64,000 nt of DNA from Acanthosepion esculentum (GCA_964036315.1 OZ038485.1:96503075-96567074), one strand, 5' to 3'. Shown: positions 20,928 to 31,534, numbered from the stretch's first letter. Notes: generated from the letters alone by a model not told the origin. A program made the numbers and translations.

Positions 20928-21860
20928 GTCTTACGGCCATATCACGTTGAAACCGCAGTTAAGCAACGTCAAGCATGGTCAGTACGTAGATGGGCGATTG
21001 CTTCGGAATACCAGGTACTGTAAGCTTGGATGTACGAGTAGAAATGGTTTACGGCTACATTAGGTTGAAACACCCGCTCTCGTCCGACTACCGAAGTTAA
21101 GCAACATCGAGCCTGGTTAGTACCTAGATGGGTGTCCGCTTAGGACAGCAGGTGCTGTAAGCGTGGATGTGCGAGTAGAAATGGTTTACAGCTACATTAG
21201 GTTGAAACACCCGCTCTCGTCCGACTACGAAGTTAAGCAACATCGAGCCTGGTTAGTACCTAGATGGGTGTCCGCTTAGGACAGCAGGTGCTGTAAGCTT
21301 GGATGTGCGAGTAGAAATGGTTTACGGCTACATCCCGTTGAAACACGGGCTCTCCTCCGACAACCGAAGTTAAGCTACGTCGAGGTAAGTCAGTAACTAG
21401 ATGGGTGACCGCTTCGAAATACCATGTACTGTAAGCTTCGATGTGTTAGTAGAAATGGGTTACGGCTACATCACGTTGAAACACCGGCTCTCGTTCGACC
21501 ACCGAAGTTAAGCTACGTCGAGGTTGGTCAGTAACTAGATGGGTGACCGCGTCGGAATACCACGTACTGTAAGCTTGGATGTGCGAGTAGAAATGGCTTA
21601 CGGCCACATCCCGTTCACCGAAGATAAGCAACGTCGAGACTGGTCAGTACCGGGATGGGTGTCCGCTTAGGACATCAGGTGCTGTAAGCTTAGATGTGCG
21701 GGTGTGTAATGGATAAAAACTCGCAATAAGAAATCGGAGAGGCGAGTTCGAATTCCATTAGGGTTCGCTATATTTCCTTCCGTGCAAATATCGTTGGGAA
21801 AGGTGTGAATTCACCTCTTTTCCCAGCTATAGGTTAAATAATATGAATTGTATCCCTATA
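20928..21860 (+). mobile_element. 5S-tRNA composite SINE with six tandem 5S-derived heads
   Basis: 5S-like heads start at about 20928, 21047, 21184, 21320, 21458 and 21596. Spacing is 136-138 bp after the first. Each carries TACGGC(C/T)ACAT, GTTAAGC(A/T)AC, a GGT(T/C)AGTAC-type block, GATGGGTG, and GTGCTGTAAGCTT or a variant. A GATGTGCGAGTAGAAATG linker ends each internal head. Only the last continues into the tRNA-like part (GTGTAATGGATAAAAACTCG, GCGAGTTCGAATTCC) and the 3' core (GTTGGGAAAGGTGTGAATTC, CCCAGCTATAGGTTAAATAA). The heads are too diverged for functional 5S rRNA. Confidence 0.85.
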
Positions 21861-21959
21861 ATAATTCTTATAATGTTATATGCTTTGGAATTAAATACCC
21901 TCAAAAGCAGTAAAAAAATAAATCAATAATATAAAAATAAAACAACACAAACACAGCTT

Positions 21960-22230
21960 CGTCATCTATTCACCAGGTCGGTTGTGTATTGTCAATTTGT
22001 CCTGAGATTATAAAATTTTCCAAGCCCTCTTTCACATGAATCATCCATGTACTGTTTGTTTCCATTCTCTTTGAGAACGTCCTTGCTCACAGGTCCGCTC
22101 TATGGTATTCTCAGCATCTTTCTGTAGAACCAAGTATCTTCATCTGTGACGAGATGGTCCAGCATTCACTGCCACATGGGAGAACTCATATTGCGTAAAG
22201 GATTCTGTTCTCTTTCGGCATTTGTTTCGA
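21960..22230 (-). mobile_element. RTE-type LINE fragment
   Basis: Reverse-oriented block with GTCCTGAGATTATAAAATTT, TATGGTATTCTCAGCATC, TTCTGTAGAACCAAG and GAGATGGTCCAGCATTCACT. This order matches the minus-strand pieces at 23.4 and 37.2 kb. It corresponds to the post-RT segment upstream of the RKRQLKF motif. Confidence 0.65.
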
Positions 22231-22389
22231 GCGGGCGTATGTGTTGTATTCACGGTTTCGCAATGTGTTTTTTTTGTTCATTCTCATTAAAGTATGAAGA
22301 AACAGGTAGATTAGAAACAATGTATGAATAAATGTATGAAGATTAGAAACAAACAAAATAATGTCCAGTTGCTATGCAATATCAATCCT

Positions 22390-22390
<1 letters not shown>

Positions 22391-22425
<35 letters not shown>
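22391..22425 (+). repeat. (GT)n microsatellite
   Basis: Uninterrupted GT run of about 34 bp. Confidence 0.99.
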
Positions 22426-22426
<1 letters not shown>

Positions 22427-22564
22427 TTATATGGCTTAAAATGTGCTCTATTTATAGGGAAATATTACGCAATATTGAAAATAAACATATATGGTCTCAA
22501 GAAAGCTTGAGTCGTGAAAAATATAGTTCCATGGAGTTTTGATTCCTATGTCCACACTATCTCT

Positions 22565-22601
22565 CTCTCACTCTATCTATCTATGTATCTCAGTCTGTGC
22601 A

Positions 22602-22636
<35 letters not shown>

Positions 22637-22714
22637 TCATTATCTATCTGTTCATTATCTATCTATCTATCTATTCATTATCTATCTATCTATCTATTCA
22701 TTATCTATCTGTTC

Positions 22715-22749
<35 letters not shown>

Positions 22750-22973
22750 GTTCATTATCTATCTGTTCATTATCTATCTATCTATCTATCTATTTGTTCA
22801 TTATCTATCTATCTATCTGTTCATTATCTATCTATCTATCTATCTATCTATTTGTTCATTATCTATCTATCTATCTGTTCATTATCTATCTATCTATATA
22901 TCTGTTCATTTTCTATCTATCTATCTATCTATCTATCTGTTCATTATCTATCTATCTATCTATCTATCTGTTC

Positions 22974-23009
<36 letters not shown>

Positions 23010-23055
23010 ATCTTCTTGTCCTTCTCTACTCTTTGTCAATATCAGTTTGTTTAAT

Positions 23056-23091
<36 letters not shown>
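22565..23091 (+). repeat. (TATC)n array with higher-order variants, then (TTTC)n
   Basis: From 22602 to 23010 the array alternates (TATC) runs with a TGTTCAT or ATTCAT interruption roughly every 20-50 bp. That gives a higher-order pattern of TTCAT followed by ATC(TATC)n. A (TTTC)n run follows at 23055-23091. All three forward frames stay open through it ([12 protein letters not shown] peptides), as expected for a TATC repeat without stops. Confidence 0.95.
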
Positions 23092-23092
<1 letters not shown>

Positions 23093-23094
23093 AT

Positions 23095-23390
23095 AACAGT
23101 TTTATCCAGTCTTTCCAATGTACACACATTTTTCTTTTACGGGGACTAAGACAGTGTACAAAGGAAAAAAACGGTAGGAACATTAGTAAAACTTAATAAA
23201 AATCTTATTTTTCTTGTCCACCACATTCAATGAAATACACATACATACACCCAAGTGTTACAACAAAAGCCGTTATTTAAAAAAGTCTACATAGAATATG
23301 CACATAGTAATAACATATATAATACTGTGTAACAAAATTTTTATTTTTATTTTATTTTTGGTTATTAAGTGTTATTTTGTAACTTTTCAC
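23095..23390. other. Unassigned sequence
   Basis: Nothing recognised. Confidence 0.4.
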
Positions 23391-23394
23391 ATAT

Positions 23395-23525
23395 TTGACC
23401 CATGGTATTCTCAGCATCCTTCTGTAGAACCACATTTCAAGTATCTTCTCAATCTGTGATGAGACGGTCCACCATTCATTGCCAGATCGGAATATTTATA
23501 TTATGTAACACTTACGTACTAGTTC
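23395..23525 (-). mobile_element. RTE-type LINE fragment
   Basis: Contains CATGGTATTCTCAGCATCCT, CTGTAGAACCACATTTC and GAGACGGTCCACCATTCATT in the same order as at 21.96-22.23 kb. Minus orientation. Confidence 0.6.
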
Positions 23526-23639
23526 GGTTCATCCAAATAAGAAAGAAGAGATCTTTTTCTATAGACCAAGCGGTTGTATTTATCCGCGGTTTCAGAAAAT
23601 GTTTTTCTTTTATTCACTTTCATTGAAGATAATATCAAT

Positions 23640-24010
23640 ACCGCTATATAGCGGTTAATCCTGGACAATTTCTTTATTTACGTCAAAGAGGCTTGAGACA
23701 ACAGAGGTGTGGTTCTATAGAATAATTTTGAGAATTCATGGACGGGACATATGAACAACAAGGAAGTTTTAAGGGAAGTTTCTAGGAGAAATAATGAGGA
23801 AAGAAGGATTAGAAAATTTGACACTTACAGTTCGTATTGAAGGCCAGAGGAACAGAGGGAAACAGCGTGTAACTAACATAACGATCTTGTCCTAAGGATT
23901 CATACAATAAAGTCTGGGAGGGACAAATATTACTCTGAGCTCAAAAGACAGGATGTTGTGGAGAGCTGTGATCACCTACATTCAGAAAAGACAAGATAGA
24001 AAATAAGGAA
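23640..24010 (+). mobile_element. RTE-type LINE fragment
   Basis: Plus orientation: GAGGTGTGGTTCTATAGAAT, TGAGGAAAGAAGGATTAGAA then AATTTGACACTTACAG, GAACAGAGGGAAACAG, and a TTGTGGAGAGCTGTGATC tail. It follows the minus piece at 23.4 kb head to head across a ~115-bp gap. Confidence 0.65.
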
Positions 24011-24029
24011 AAATGAATTATTCTATGCC

Positions 24030-24420
24030 TCTTAATTCTTTGGGGAACATAGGGCCGCAATAAAATCTTTCCCGGGGGCGCGGTTCTGGGCGATCCTCTT
24101 CAGCTCGGTCCATGTCGTGCTGGCTGCCGTCACCTCTCCGTCAACACTTCTGCGCCAAATCTGTTTTGGTCGGCTGACTTTTCGCTTCCCATGTGGATTC
24201 CAGTCAACGGCCTGCTTGGTGACTCTAGGAGCAGGCTTGCGGATTGTGCGCCCGTTCCCTCTCCATTTTCCTTTCTTGATGCCAACCTCGATTAGGGACT
24301 TTCTGGTCCTGTCCCGCAGTTGGTTGTTGGAGACGACTTCCGGCCATATGATTTTCAAGATGTTCCTGAGACGTCGGTTGGTAAATGTCTGAAGCTTGTG
24401 GGTGTTGGTCTTCTATACTC
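24030..24420 (-). mobile_element. LINE RT C-terminus of a third family
   Basis: The minus-strand 108-codon frame reads IIWPEVVSNNQLRDRTRKSL, GKRKVSRPKQIWRRSVDGEV, TWTELKRIAQNR, then ALCSPKN and stop. The IWRRSVDGE and ELKRIAQNR blocks are typical of a LINE C-terminal tail distinct from the RTE and CR1/L2-like families elsewhere in the window. Nearly undisrupted, so among the younger insertions here. Confidence 0.8.
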
Positions 24421-24570
24421 GTCAGGTTTTTGAGCCGTAAAGAAGGACCGACTTGAGGTCAGGTTTCTGAGCCGTAAAGAAGGACCGACTTGACGTCAGG
24501 TTTCTGAGCCGTAAAGTAGGACCGACTTGACGTCAGGTTTCTGTGCCGTAAAGTAGGACCGATGTTCATA
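24421..24570 (-). repeat. 37-bp tandem duplication, four units, within the LINE
   Basis: Units begin at 24421, 24458, 24495 and 24532, each GTCAGGTTT(C/T)TG(A/T)GCCGT then AAAG(A/T)AGGACCGA. On the minus strand the motif corresponds to the SVLLY/LLYGSET-type segment upstream of the tail. As 37 is not a multiple of three, each added copy shifts the frame. Confidence 0.9.
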
Positions 24571-24599
24571 TCACATCCTGTATTCTTCTTACGGATTTG

Positions 24600-24835
24600 A
24601 TCTCTCAACAGCTATAATATTTGAATTATTGTCCTCATCTTTGTTGTTATCAAGAAATTTCGGCGGTTGTTGTGCCTTCCTGGCTTTCTCAGGTTTATAT
24701 CGACCTATGGAAGGCCGGATGTCCTCAACAACCGTAAATGTTGTGATAACACTAACAACAAAGATGAGGACAATACTCCAAATATATATAGTGTAAATAA
24801 TGATAATTCCTCATCCCAGAAATCTATAATATAGC
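24600..24835. mobile_element. DEDN-family inverted pair, short spacer
   Basis: Left arm (minus) 24610-24695 and right arm (plus) 24700-24832. ATTGTCCTCATCTTTGTTGT on the left mirrors ACAACAAAGATGAGGACAAT on the right. Between them GGAAGGCC/GAAAGCCAGG and the CAACAACCGTAAATG segment take the place of the stem-loop. A diverged third inverted pair of the family. Confidence 0.7.
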
Positions 24836-24839
24836 ATCA

Positions 24840-25465
24840 TTGAAGCTTGTTAACCATTACATCAATATAAGCTTCCATATCAGCAGTTATTAATTTTTTT
24901 CAAATTTCTCACCGGTTTGATAATTCAAAATATTTATCGTACTATTCATCTTAATAAAGTATTTTTTAAAGTATTTTTTTACTTGCAGTGCACATTTGTT
25001 CTTGAATCTTACTCTGTTGACCGAAGATAAAACAGTTTACCTGTTTTTGATCGTTATATTTCAGTATTACCAATTTACGGTAATATATATTTTTGTTACC
25101 ACTCTTTTTTTTTGTTAAGAATGTTCTTTAAATATGTCTATGTTTATTAAAACATATAAAAACATAAAAAACAAAACAAACAAAGATGTTTTTTTAATTT
25201 CAAAAAGTCAAAATTGGTAAGTTTTAATATTAAAAAAATTATACAGGAAAATGTTAAAATATATTAGATGTCAAAATTAAATTGTGCTTTCAAGATATTA
25301 TTTGATAAAAAAACTTAATTACGCTGGCTGCTGTTACTTTTTGTTAATTAACTTTGAAATGCGTGGCATTTACGCACGAAGAGCAATCCGGGTGTCATGT
25401 TGAAGGAACATCTAGCCGATGGGGAATTTTATGAAGACAGATTTTTTTAATCTTTATAATAATTG
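24840..25465. other. Unassigned AT-rich stretch
   Basis: Nothing recognised on either strand. Confidence 0.4.
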
Positions 25466-25469
25466 CGAT

Positions 25470-25720
25470 ATGTGTGGGTAGTGTAGCGGATACCAGCGTA
25501 GAAAATGAAATCGACGAGCTGAGTTCAAATTCCAGGCTAGTCTGTTTAATTCACTTATGCTCTTTCAAATGGCGTGAAAATGTCTTGACTGGCACCAGGT
25601 ATTGGTTAAATAATCAGCCTAGATTCGTCTCTCTAACATTGGATAGCAACTAATCTAAAAGAAGGAAAAACTAAATTCCAAACCCTGGAGAATTTTAAGG
25701 GAAACCACAACGTTTTGCTT
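25470..25720 (+). mobile_element. 5S-tRNA SINE, tRNA-like part and 3' core
   Basis: GTGGGTAGTGTAGCGGATAC then CGAGCTGAGTTCAAATTCCA (B box). Next come a CACTTATGCTCTTTCAAATG block and a TTGGATAGCAACTAATCTAA block shared with the 14.5-kb copy. The 5S head is absent. Confidence 0.7.
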
Positions 25721-25721
25721 C

Positions 25722-25965
25722 TTTTTTTACGGCTTATCAACCAGTTGCAGATTATTTAAAGCCAGAAAATATTTTTAGATTGTAAGAATGTTTTGGAGAT
25801 GATAATGATTTTACTGATACAAGTCCTACTAATTATCCCATAGTTGCAGGGAAAAGCTATGGAATCGTGCCAAGAGTATTTACGTTTAAGTGAACCAGAC
25901 GGGAATTGGAAGTCGGCCCTAAGGTTTAAAATGAAATTTTCAAAATGAAAAGTCTTTCTTAAAGC
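25722..25965 (-). mobile_element. 5S-tRNA SINE 3' core, convergent copy
   Basis: In reverse orientation: GCAGATTATTTAAAGCCAGA, TAATTATCCCATAGTTGCAG and GGGAATTGGAAGTCGGCC. The CAGATTATTTAAAGCCAGAA block also ends the SINE at 59.96 kb, so it is part of the 3' end. Lies tail to tail with 25470-25720. Confidence 0.65.
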
Positions 25966-25969
25966 GTCC

Positions 25970-27100
25970 GTACTTACAAAAATCAGCACGTTTATACAGA
26001 TACAAAAATAAATTTAAAAAATTCTTTTTAAAATATTGGTTTTTGATGATTTGTACTAAGCTTTTCCATTTACGATTAGTAAATATAGTTTTCACTTAAT
26101 ATGTTCTAAAATGTTGAAATTAATACAGAATTTTAAAAGATTTTTAAAATTTATAAATTATTGTAATTAAAATTAGAAAAATTAAAACAATGCTTGTAAA
26201 AATTCATATTCATTGAAAACTTTTTTAAAAGAAATGAATGTCCTTAATATATGTTATTTGTAAAATCAATTTTTTATTTTACGTTTCATAGCAGATTTTC
26301 GGCAAATAGTGTTTCTAGTTGACAATATTTTACCAAGATTTCCCCCCAAAAATCAAGTTTTCAGAAATAATTTCATTCAGTTGTAAATAAGTTCTGAAAA
26401 TTTAATTAAAACCCATCAATTATTTGATTTTTGCAAGTATTTAAAAACAGTTTTTTTACTGCAAAAAAGACGTTAAATTTCCTACACTAATCTTTAACTA
26501 ACCTGATGACGTAAGACAAAGAAGAGTTTAAGCAAAATTTTCGACTTGCTAGATAGGATGAAAGAATTTTATAAAATAATCAAAAATACTTTGGTCTTAC
26601 CTCTTAATAATAACATAAATATTTTGACGATAAAACATTCTTTTTATCAAGTTTGTAGCCTTTTTCATCGCGGTATGGTATTTTTAAGTGAAATTTTTGA
26701 GGTACCTAGTTTTATTACATTTTCTTTTTAATTTTACGATTCAGAGCAGATGGTGTTTCTGTTTTACAAAAGAAAAATTGACGAGTTAAAATCTCCAAGG
26801 AGTCCTAATTTTAACTAATATAATTATTTTTTCTGCTTTGAAATTTAATTTCACGAAATTTCATAAAATTATGTAAGTGGGGGTAACAGATGTAAAAACA
26901 AAAAATAATTTAATTCATTTGTGAATAAGTCCTGAAGGTTTAATTAAAATCTGACAATTATTCGATTTTTGCAAGAATTTCTAAATCAGTGTGTTTTTTA
27001 CCGAAAAAGACGCTAAGATTTCATATACTAATCGTAAGAAAAGTAATATTTTTAACCAAAAATTAGTGGAGGTACCTAGTTTAAAGTGATAACATTATAG
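25970..27100. repeat. AT-rich region with a diverged ~540-bp direct duplication
   Basis: 26405-26500 resembles 26945-27040 (AATTAAAACCCATCAATTAT versus AATTAAAATCTGACAATTAT; CGTTAAATTTCC versus CGCTAAGATTTC). GAGGTACCTAGTTT occurs at 26699 and again near 27067. Unknown origin; no ORF of note. Confidence 0.55.
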
Positions 27101-27103
27101 ATG

Positions 27104-27104
27104 A

Positions 27105-27170
<66 letters not shown>
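27104..27170. repeat. (TA)n microsatellite
   Basis: Uninterrupted TA run of about 65 bp. Confidence 0.99.
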
Positions 27171-27174
<4 letters not shown>

Positions 27175-27279
27175 TAATGAACCAAATACTTTTACCTCTG
27201 ATGTTTGATGATTAATTATAATGCGCTGTATAAATAAAATAAATCGAGAACTTTTTTTTGTGCATCAGTTCTAATATTG

Positions 27280-27328
27280 ATATATTACTAGGATCCACTT
27301 GGATTATATACCAACGGATTTTTTACCT

Positions 27329-27395
<67 letters not shown>
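27280..27395 (+). repeat. Junction sequence plus (TA)n
   Basis: ATTACTAGGATCCACTTGGA then TTATATACCAACGG (27284-27317) leads into (TA)n at 27332-27394. The same junction lies beside a CT/TA tract at 52396-52427. The pair marks the edge of an unknown element inserted next to TA repeats. Confidence 0.7.
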
Positions 27396-27396
<1 letters not shown>

Positions 27397-27399
27397 CTT

Positions 27400-27650
27400 A
27401 CGCATCGATGTTTATATGCAAATGAACACTTCAATGCTGGCTAGCTATTTTGAGTTTTTATGCAATTCCACGTCAGGACGTTTACTATCATGGCTCTATA
27501 ACTATGTATTATATTTTGTTATTTGTGAATTGTCATGTATTTTTGGGAATAACAATGGAATGGTTTATCATTGTCTTCTCTATCTTTTTGAAATAATGTT
27601 AATATTTTCTAAACTACCTGCCATCCAAAGTTAGATATCCATACATGCAA
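27400..27650. other. Unassigned sequence
   Basis: Nothing recognised; the 111-codon frame 27299-27634 is the translated (TA)n plus a random extension. Confidence 0.5.
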
Positions 27651-27654
27651 TTGG

Positions 27655-27795
27655 TTGCTTTGGGGTGATATATTCTTACCTTCCTCAAGGGCACTGGTGC
27701 AAAAGTGAATCTAACTCGCTAGGCTGGGATTTGAACTTGGTTAGTCAATTTCTCTGTCCGCAACGCTAACCGTACGTTACGTTAATCTTGCATTT
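27655..27795 (-). mobile_element. tRNA-derived SINE fragment
   Basis: On the minus strand ACGGTTAGCGTTGCGG is followed by AAGTTCAAATCCCAGC (B box). A tail then carries TGCCCTTGAGGAAGGTAAGA, similar in form to the CCCTTGGGAAAGGTATGAAT block of the 5S-tRNA SINE. Probably a related SINE with a different head. Confidence 0.5.
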
Positions 27796-28065
27796 GTAAA
27801 CCGAACCTATTAAAATCATAAATAGCGGTATTTTTTTCTCTTTTGGACAAAGCCTTCAGTGTATTGCTTGTTTCCGCCGGAAGTTGAGCGAATCTGGTTT
27901 TGAAATATCGTCAAAGAAATCTTTGTTCACGTGGACGACATTTGACATTTTCAAGTTTTATTTCCGGTATTCTGTGACCTTTTGAATTTTGGATTATTTG
28001 TCTTTTCTCTCTCTTGATTTCGTTTGCATATCTTTTGGTTTTAGCATAAAAAAATCTGTCTGAAT
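27795..28065. other. Unassigned sequence
   Basis: Nothing recognised. Confidence 0.4.
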
Positions 28066-28069
28066 TTCT

Positions 28070-28295
28070 GAGATGAGGAGCCATCATTATTTACACTATT
28101 TACATGCGGACTCATCTTTGTTTTTGTTATCACAAAGTCTGGGACCTTGTGTTCTCTTGCCCTCATCAGGTGTATACAGATCCCGGTACCCTACAGGGAA
28201 TACCGAACTAAACCCTTTATTTAATCTACGGGGGTATATTGTTGTTGTTCCACTGCCCACGTCCAGGGATATTTCGTCTTGCATTACTACTGTTC
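28070..28295 (-). mobile_element. DEDN-family element, diverged single arm
   Basis: On the minus strand: ATACCCCCGTAGATTAAATA then AAGGGTTTAGTTC, ACCTGATGAGGGCAAGAGA, ACACAAGGTCCCAGAC, then AAAGATGAGTCCGC. CTGATGA is kept but the GAAA side is degraded. Confidence 0.6.
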
Positions 28296-28409
28296 AGTTA
28301 TTGCTCACTATATTTCCAATGAGTTCATGTAAACAGTTCCCGGTCCAGCGATTGAACGCACAATTACTGTTAGAAAAATCACGAACCAACGTTTTTTTTC
28401 ATTAGGCGA

Positions 28410-29705
28410 CTGTTGTTAATTTTTCTATTTTCTTCCTATTTTTGTGCTTTTTTATTTGATTCTTTATTTTTCTTGTCGTCTTCCTTTAGTTTTTTCTCTT
28501 TTCTTTTATCCATTCATTCTCTTTTTTCTTTTTATTGTCTTATTTCTGATTTTTCCTCTTTTCTATTTTTTGTTTATTTTATTTCTTGTTCTTATTTTAT
28601 TTATTTTTCTTTCAGGCTTGTTTTTTTTAAATTTTTTTAATTTAAGTTTCTTTTTTTTCTTTCTTTTTTCTTTCTTTTTTTCTTTCTTTCTTACTTTTTT
28701 CTTCTCTCTTTTTATTACTTTTCTTTCTACTTCTTTCTTCCTTCCCATTTTCTTGTTACTTTTCTTTGTTTTCTTTTTCTTTTTTCTTTCCTTTTTTTTC
28801 TTTCTTTCCTACTTTCCTCTTATTCCCTTATTTGTCATCTGTGTACTATTCAAGATTTCCTTCTTTCTTTTTCCTTCGTTATTTTTCTTTCATTCTAATT
28901 TCCGTTTCAGTCATCCGAATTTAACCTTTTTTTTCTATTTTTACTTCTTAGTTGATTCAATATTCCTTCCTTTCTAATTTCTTTTTTCATTCTTTTGCTC
29001 TTTGTGTTGAGATTTTATTATTAGTTTTTTTTTTATATTTCATATAATATCTTGCTTTGGATGCGGATCTTTTAATCTATTTTCGTGACATTTGTTGTGA
29101 GTCATTACTTGTTTGTTTCATTCTTGTTTGTTTCTTTCTTGTTTGTTCTTTACTTACATTAATTTCTGGATCTTTCGTAACTTTATTTTTAGTTCTTTCT
29201 TTCATTCCATCTTTCTTTCTTCCATTTCATCTTTCTTTCTTTCTATTTGACTCTTCGTCTTTCTTTATGATTCTATTTTTAACTTATTTCTGTTTCTTTT
29301 TTCTTCCTTTCTTGTTCTTTTCTTCTTTCTTCATGGTTATGTTTTAACTTATTTTTGTTTCTTTCTTTCTTTCCTTTTGATTCATCTTATTTCTTTATGA
29401 TTCTATTTTTAACTTTTCTTTCTTTCTTATTTTCTTTCTTTCTTATTTTCTTTCTTTCTTATTTTCTTTCTTATTTTCTTTCTTTCTTTCTTATTTTCTT
29501 TCTTTCTTTCTTATTTTTTTTCTTTCTTTCTTTTTTCTTTCTTATTTTCTTTCTTTCTTTTTTCTTTCTTATTTTCTTTCTTTCTTTTTTCTTTCTTATT
29601 TTCTTTCTTTCTTTTTTCTTTATTATTTTCTTTCTTTCTTTATTATTTTCTTTCTTTTTTTCTTTCTTTATTATTTTCTTTCTTTATTTTATTTATTTCT
29701 TTATT
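28410..29705 (+). repeat. Long pyrimidine-rich tract with (TTTC)n/(TTTCT)n
   Basis: About 1.3 kb dominated by T and C on the plus strand, becoming regular TTTC/TTATTTTC repeats from 29415 to 29690. Both strands show long artefactual open frames (Phe/Ser/Leu- or Lys/Arg-rich). It could form triplex or act as a recombination hotspot; no function is inferred. Confidence 0.9.
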
Positions 29706-29949
29706 TGCCAAACCGAAGGCGTAGTGGAATAATAAAATATGCATCCCCAAAACTAACCAAAGTATTAACAGGAAAATTTCCTTAGACTTTCAGAGCTATT
29801 TTCTTTCGTTCTATCTTATATCACTCCTCTTATGTGACAAAATGTCCTCGCAGATGAATAGCAGACTTGAATGAAAATTTAAAACTATCTTTGGAATTTA
29901 TAGATCTATTTATTGCTTTTATAATCAGTTAGCTCTAATGAGTTGTTTA

Positions 29950-30345
29950 AACCTTTTAATGGTAATGGTACTATCAACAGAAGCCGTTTCCTTACAAGGA
30001 AACATTTGGCATTCATTGATTTAGCAGCTAGTATCTTTTTGATTGAAATTTATAAAATCTTTCTTTTGAAACAATTTTTTAGGAAAATAGGTTCATCAAG
30101 TCCAGTAGTAATTTTCGCTCTTTCTAGTATTGATGGGTTTTCCTTCCTAAACTTTTAATTGAAGTAATGTGGAATGTCAACATCTTGATTATGTCATTAC
30201 TTTCTTTTTGAATAACATGTGCAATCCTTTTTAGTTGTCGCCGTTGTTGGTAGTCCTTAAGCGATCTGGTTTCTGTAATTTTGTACAGTTCTTTGTTTGT
30301 GAGTCTGTAGCACTAGTTCGAAGAAGGATGGTCTTTGCCAAGATA
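29950..30345 (-). mobile_element. Unclassified retroelement repeat U (copy 2)
   Basis: Same blocks as copy 1: AGGAAAATAGGTTCATCAAG, CTTTCTAGTATTGATGG, GTGGAATGTCAACATCTTGA, GTTGTCGCCGTTGTTGG. The minus strand reads FLKKLFQKK-like residues over a short frame. Confidence 0.6.
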
Positions 30346-30545
30346 GAAAATCAACAATTGCTCAGCCATTTTAACATTTGATATCTTAGAAATCAATTAC
30401 ATATAGCTGAGGGTTTATGTATTTCCGAACGTGTTTGGCATCATGCGTGACATTCATATGAATGTTTCGGTCTGTCGAGGCTATTTAAAAGCATGACTCG
30501 AGTTTAATTCAAAAACAAGGAAAACTTACAGTCAATTGTTTTGTT
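30345..30545. other. Unassigned sequence
   Basis: Nothing recognised. Confidence 0.4.
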
Positions 30546-30554
30546 CTTCTTCTC

Positions 30555-31095
30555 TTTGGACAAGATAGTTACTAGCGATGCAGTCCAAAAGCTAAGCAGA
30601 GTATTAAGAAACAGAAAAACTTCGATAGAAACAAAAACTAGAGTACGAAATGTTACAGAACATTTGTCCTCCTGTATAGCACTGAATACTGGACAATCTC
30701 CTCAAAGTTGAAGTGGAGGTTTGAAGCAACAGAAATGTGGCTCTACAGAAGGATGCTGAGAATACTATGGACCGAAAATGAGCAACGACGAGGTTTTAGA
30801 AAAAAAGGAAGCAAAAAGGAAACTGATACTTAACATCAGGAAAAGACAGTTGACATTTCTTAGGCAGGTAATGAGGAAGGAGGGCTTGGTAAATCTGATA
30901 CTCACGGGAAAGAGTGGGGGAAAGAGGGACAGAGTAAAATAGGGCATAACATACTTAATGGGCTTGAATAAATGGATGGCGGAACAGGGTTTAGGAGAAA
31001 TAGCAAAAAGACAAAATTTATTGAGAACTACAAGCAACAGGAAGTTGTGGAGGGCCATGGTCGCCTACGTTCAGAGGAGATGCGAAAAACACAGA
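30555..31095 (+). mobile_element. RTE-type LINE 3' end
   Basis: Plus strand: KLSRVLRNRKTS-type segment (30588-30625), then LLYSTEYWTISS-type (30670-30700), EMWLYRRMLRILWTEN (30732-30780), RKRQLTFLRQVMRKEG (30840-30885), then GLNKWMAEQGLGEIAKRQNL and LWRAMVAYVQRR up to ~31070. Each block is in order but in shifted frames. This is the longest ordered RTE tail in the window. Confidence 0.85.
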
Positions 31096-31214
31096 AGAAG
31101 CAGTTACTGGCGAGGAATAATTAATTTATTACCAGAATCCAAAGCGAACCATAAACCGTAGCAAGATACAAAATATGTTCCAACGAACAACGAATCTGCT
31201 AGGTAAATAGCGTC

Positions 31215-31530
31215 CTTGTTATGACGATAGAGTACATCCGGCAGCTAGGTCTCTGATCGGGAGATTGGAGTTTCGAGGCAACTCTTAACTGAATTGTTCC
31301 CAGGTTCACCCTGACTCGGGGTTGTAGCGCCTATTAGGGGTCCCAGCGATGGGTGAAAATAGTCAATCCCCAAACAAAAATCAACAGTTCATTTTTATAG
31401 GTGTAAAATTATGTACAAAATATCTCTAGTTGAAAGCATTGTGTTAAGAAATATTTACATTTCGGCTTTAAATAACCCATAGAAGTGTTGATGTGCCATT
31501 AAACAAAACCAACCAACTAGGAACATAGTC
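31215..31530 (-). mobile_element. Dispersed element GCAT (copy 4)
   Basis: Minus orientation. It shows one degenerate minisatellite unit (ATGACGATAGAGTACATCCG at 31219), the 3' body (CACCCTGACTCGGGGTTGTA, GCGCCTATTAGGGGTCCCAG) and the 5' block (TAAATAACCCATAGAAGTGT then TGATGTGCCATTAAAC). Confidence 0.75.
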
Positions 31531-31534
31531 ATTC

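Noticed and set aside
20928..21700. Functional 5S rRNA gene cluster
   Set aside because: The heads have many substitutions in conserved 5S positions, the spacing is only 136-138 bp, and the last head continues into a SINE. A SINE origin fits better.
22602..23010. CRISPR-like array from regularly interrupted repeats
   Set aside because: The repeat unit is a 4-bp microsatellite, spacers are not unique, and the genome is eukaryotic.
22514..23149. A 211-codon and two overlapping YLSIYLS frames
   Set aside because: A 4-bp TATC repeat keeps three frames open at once; composition is purely repetitive.
24117..24392. 91-codon plus-strand ORF
   Set aside because: It is the antisense shadow of a clear LINE C-terminal frame.
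28160..28190. Hammerhead in the diverged DEDN copy
   Set aside because: CTGATGA is present, but stem II does not close and the GAAA side is missing.
28410..29732. 177- and 125-codon Phe/Ser-rich frames that look like membrane proteins
   Set aside because: Artefact of a T/C-rich tract; hydrophobicity comes from TTT and TTC codons.
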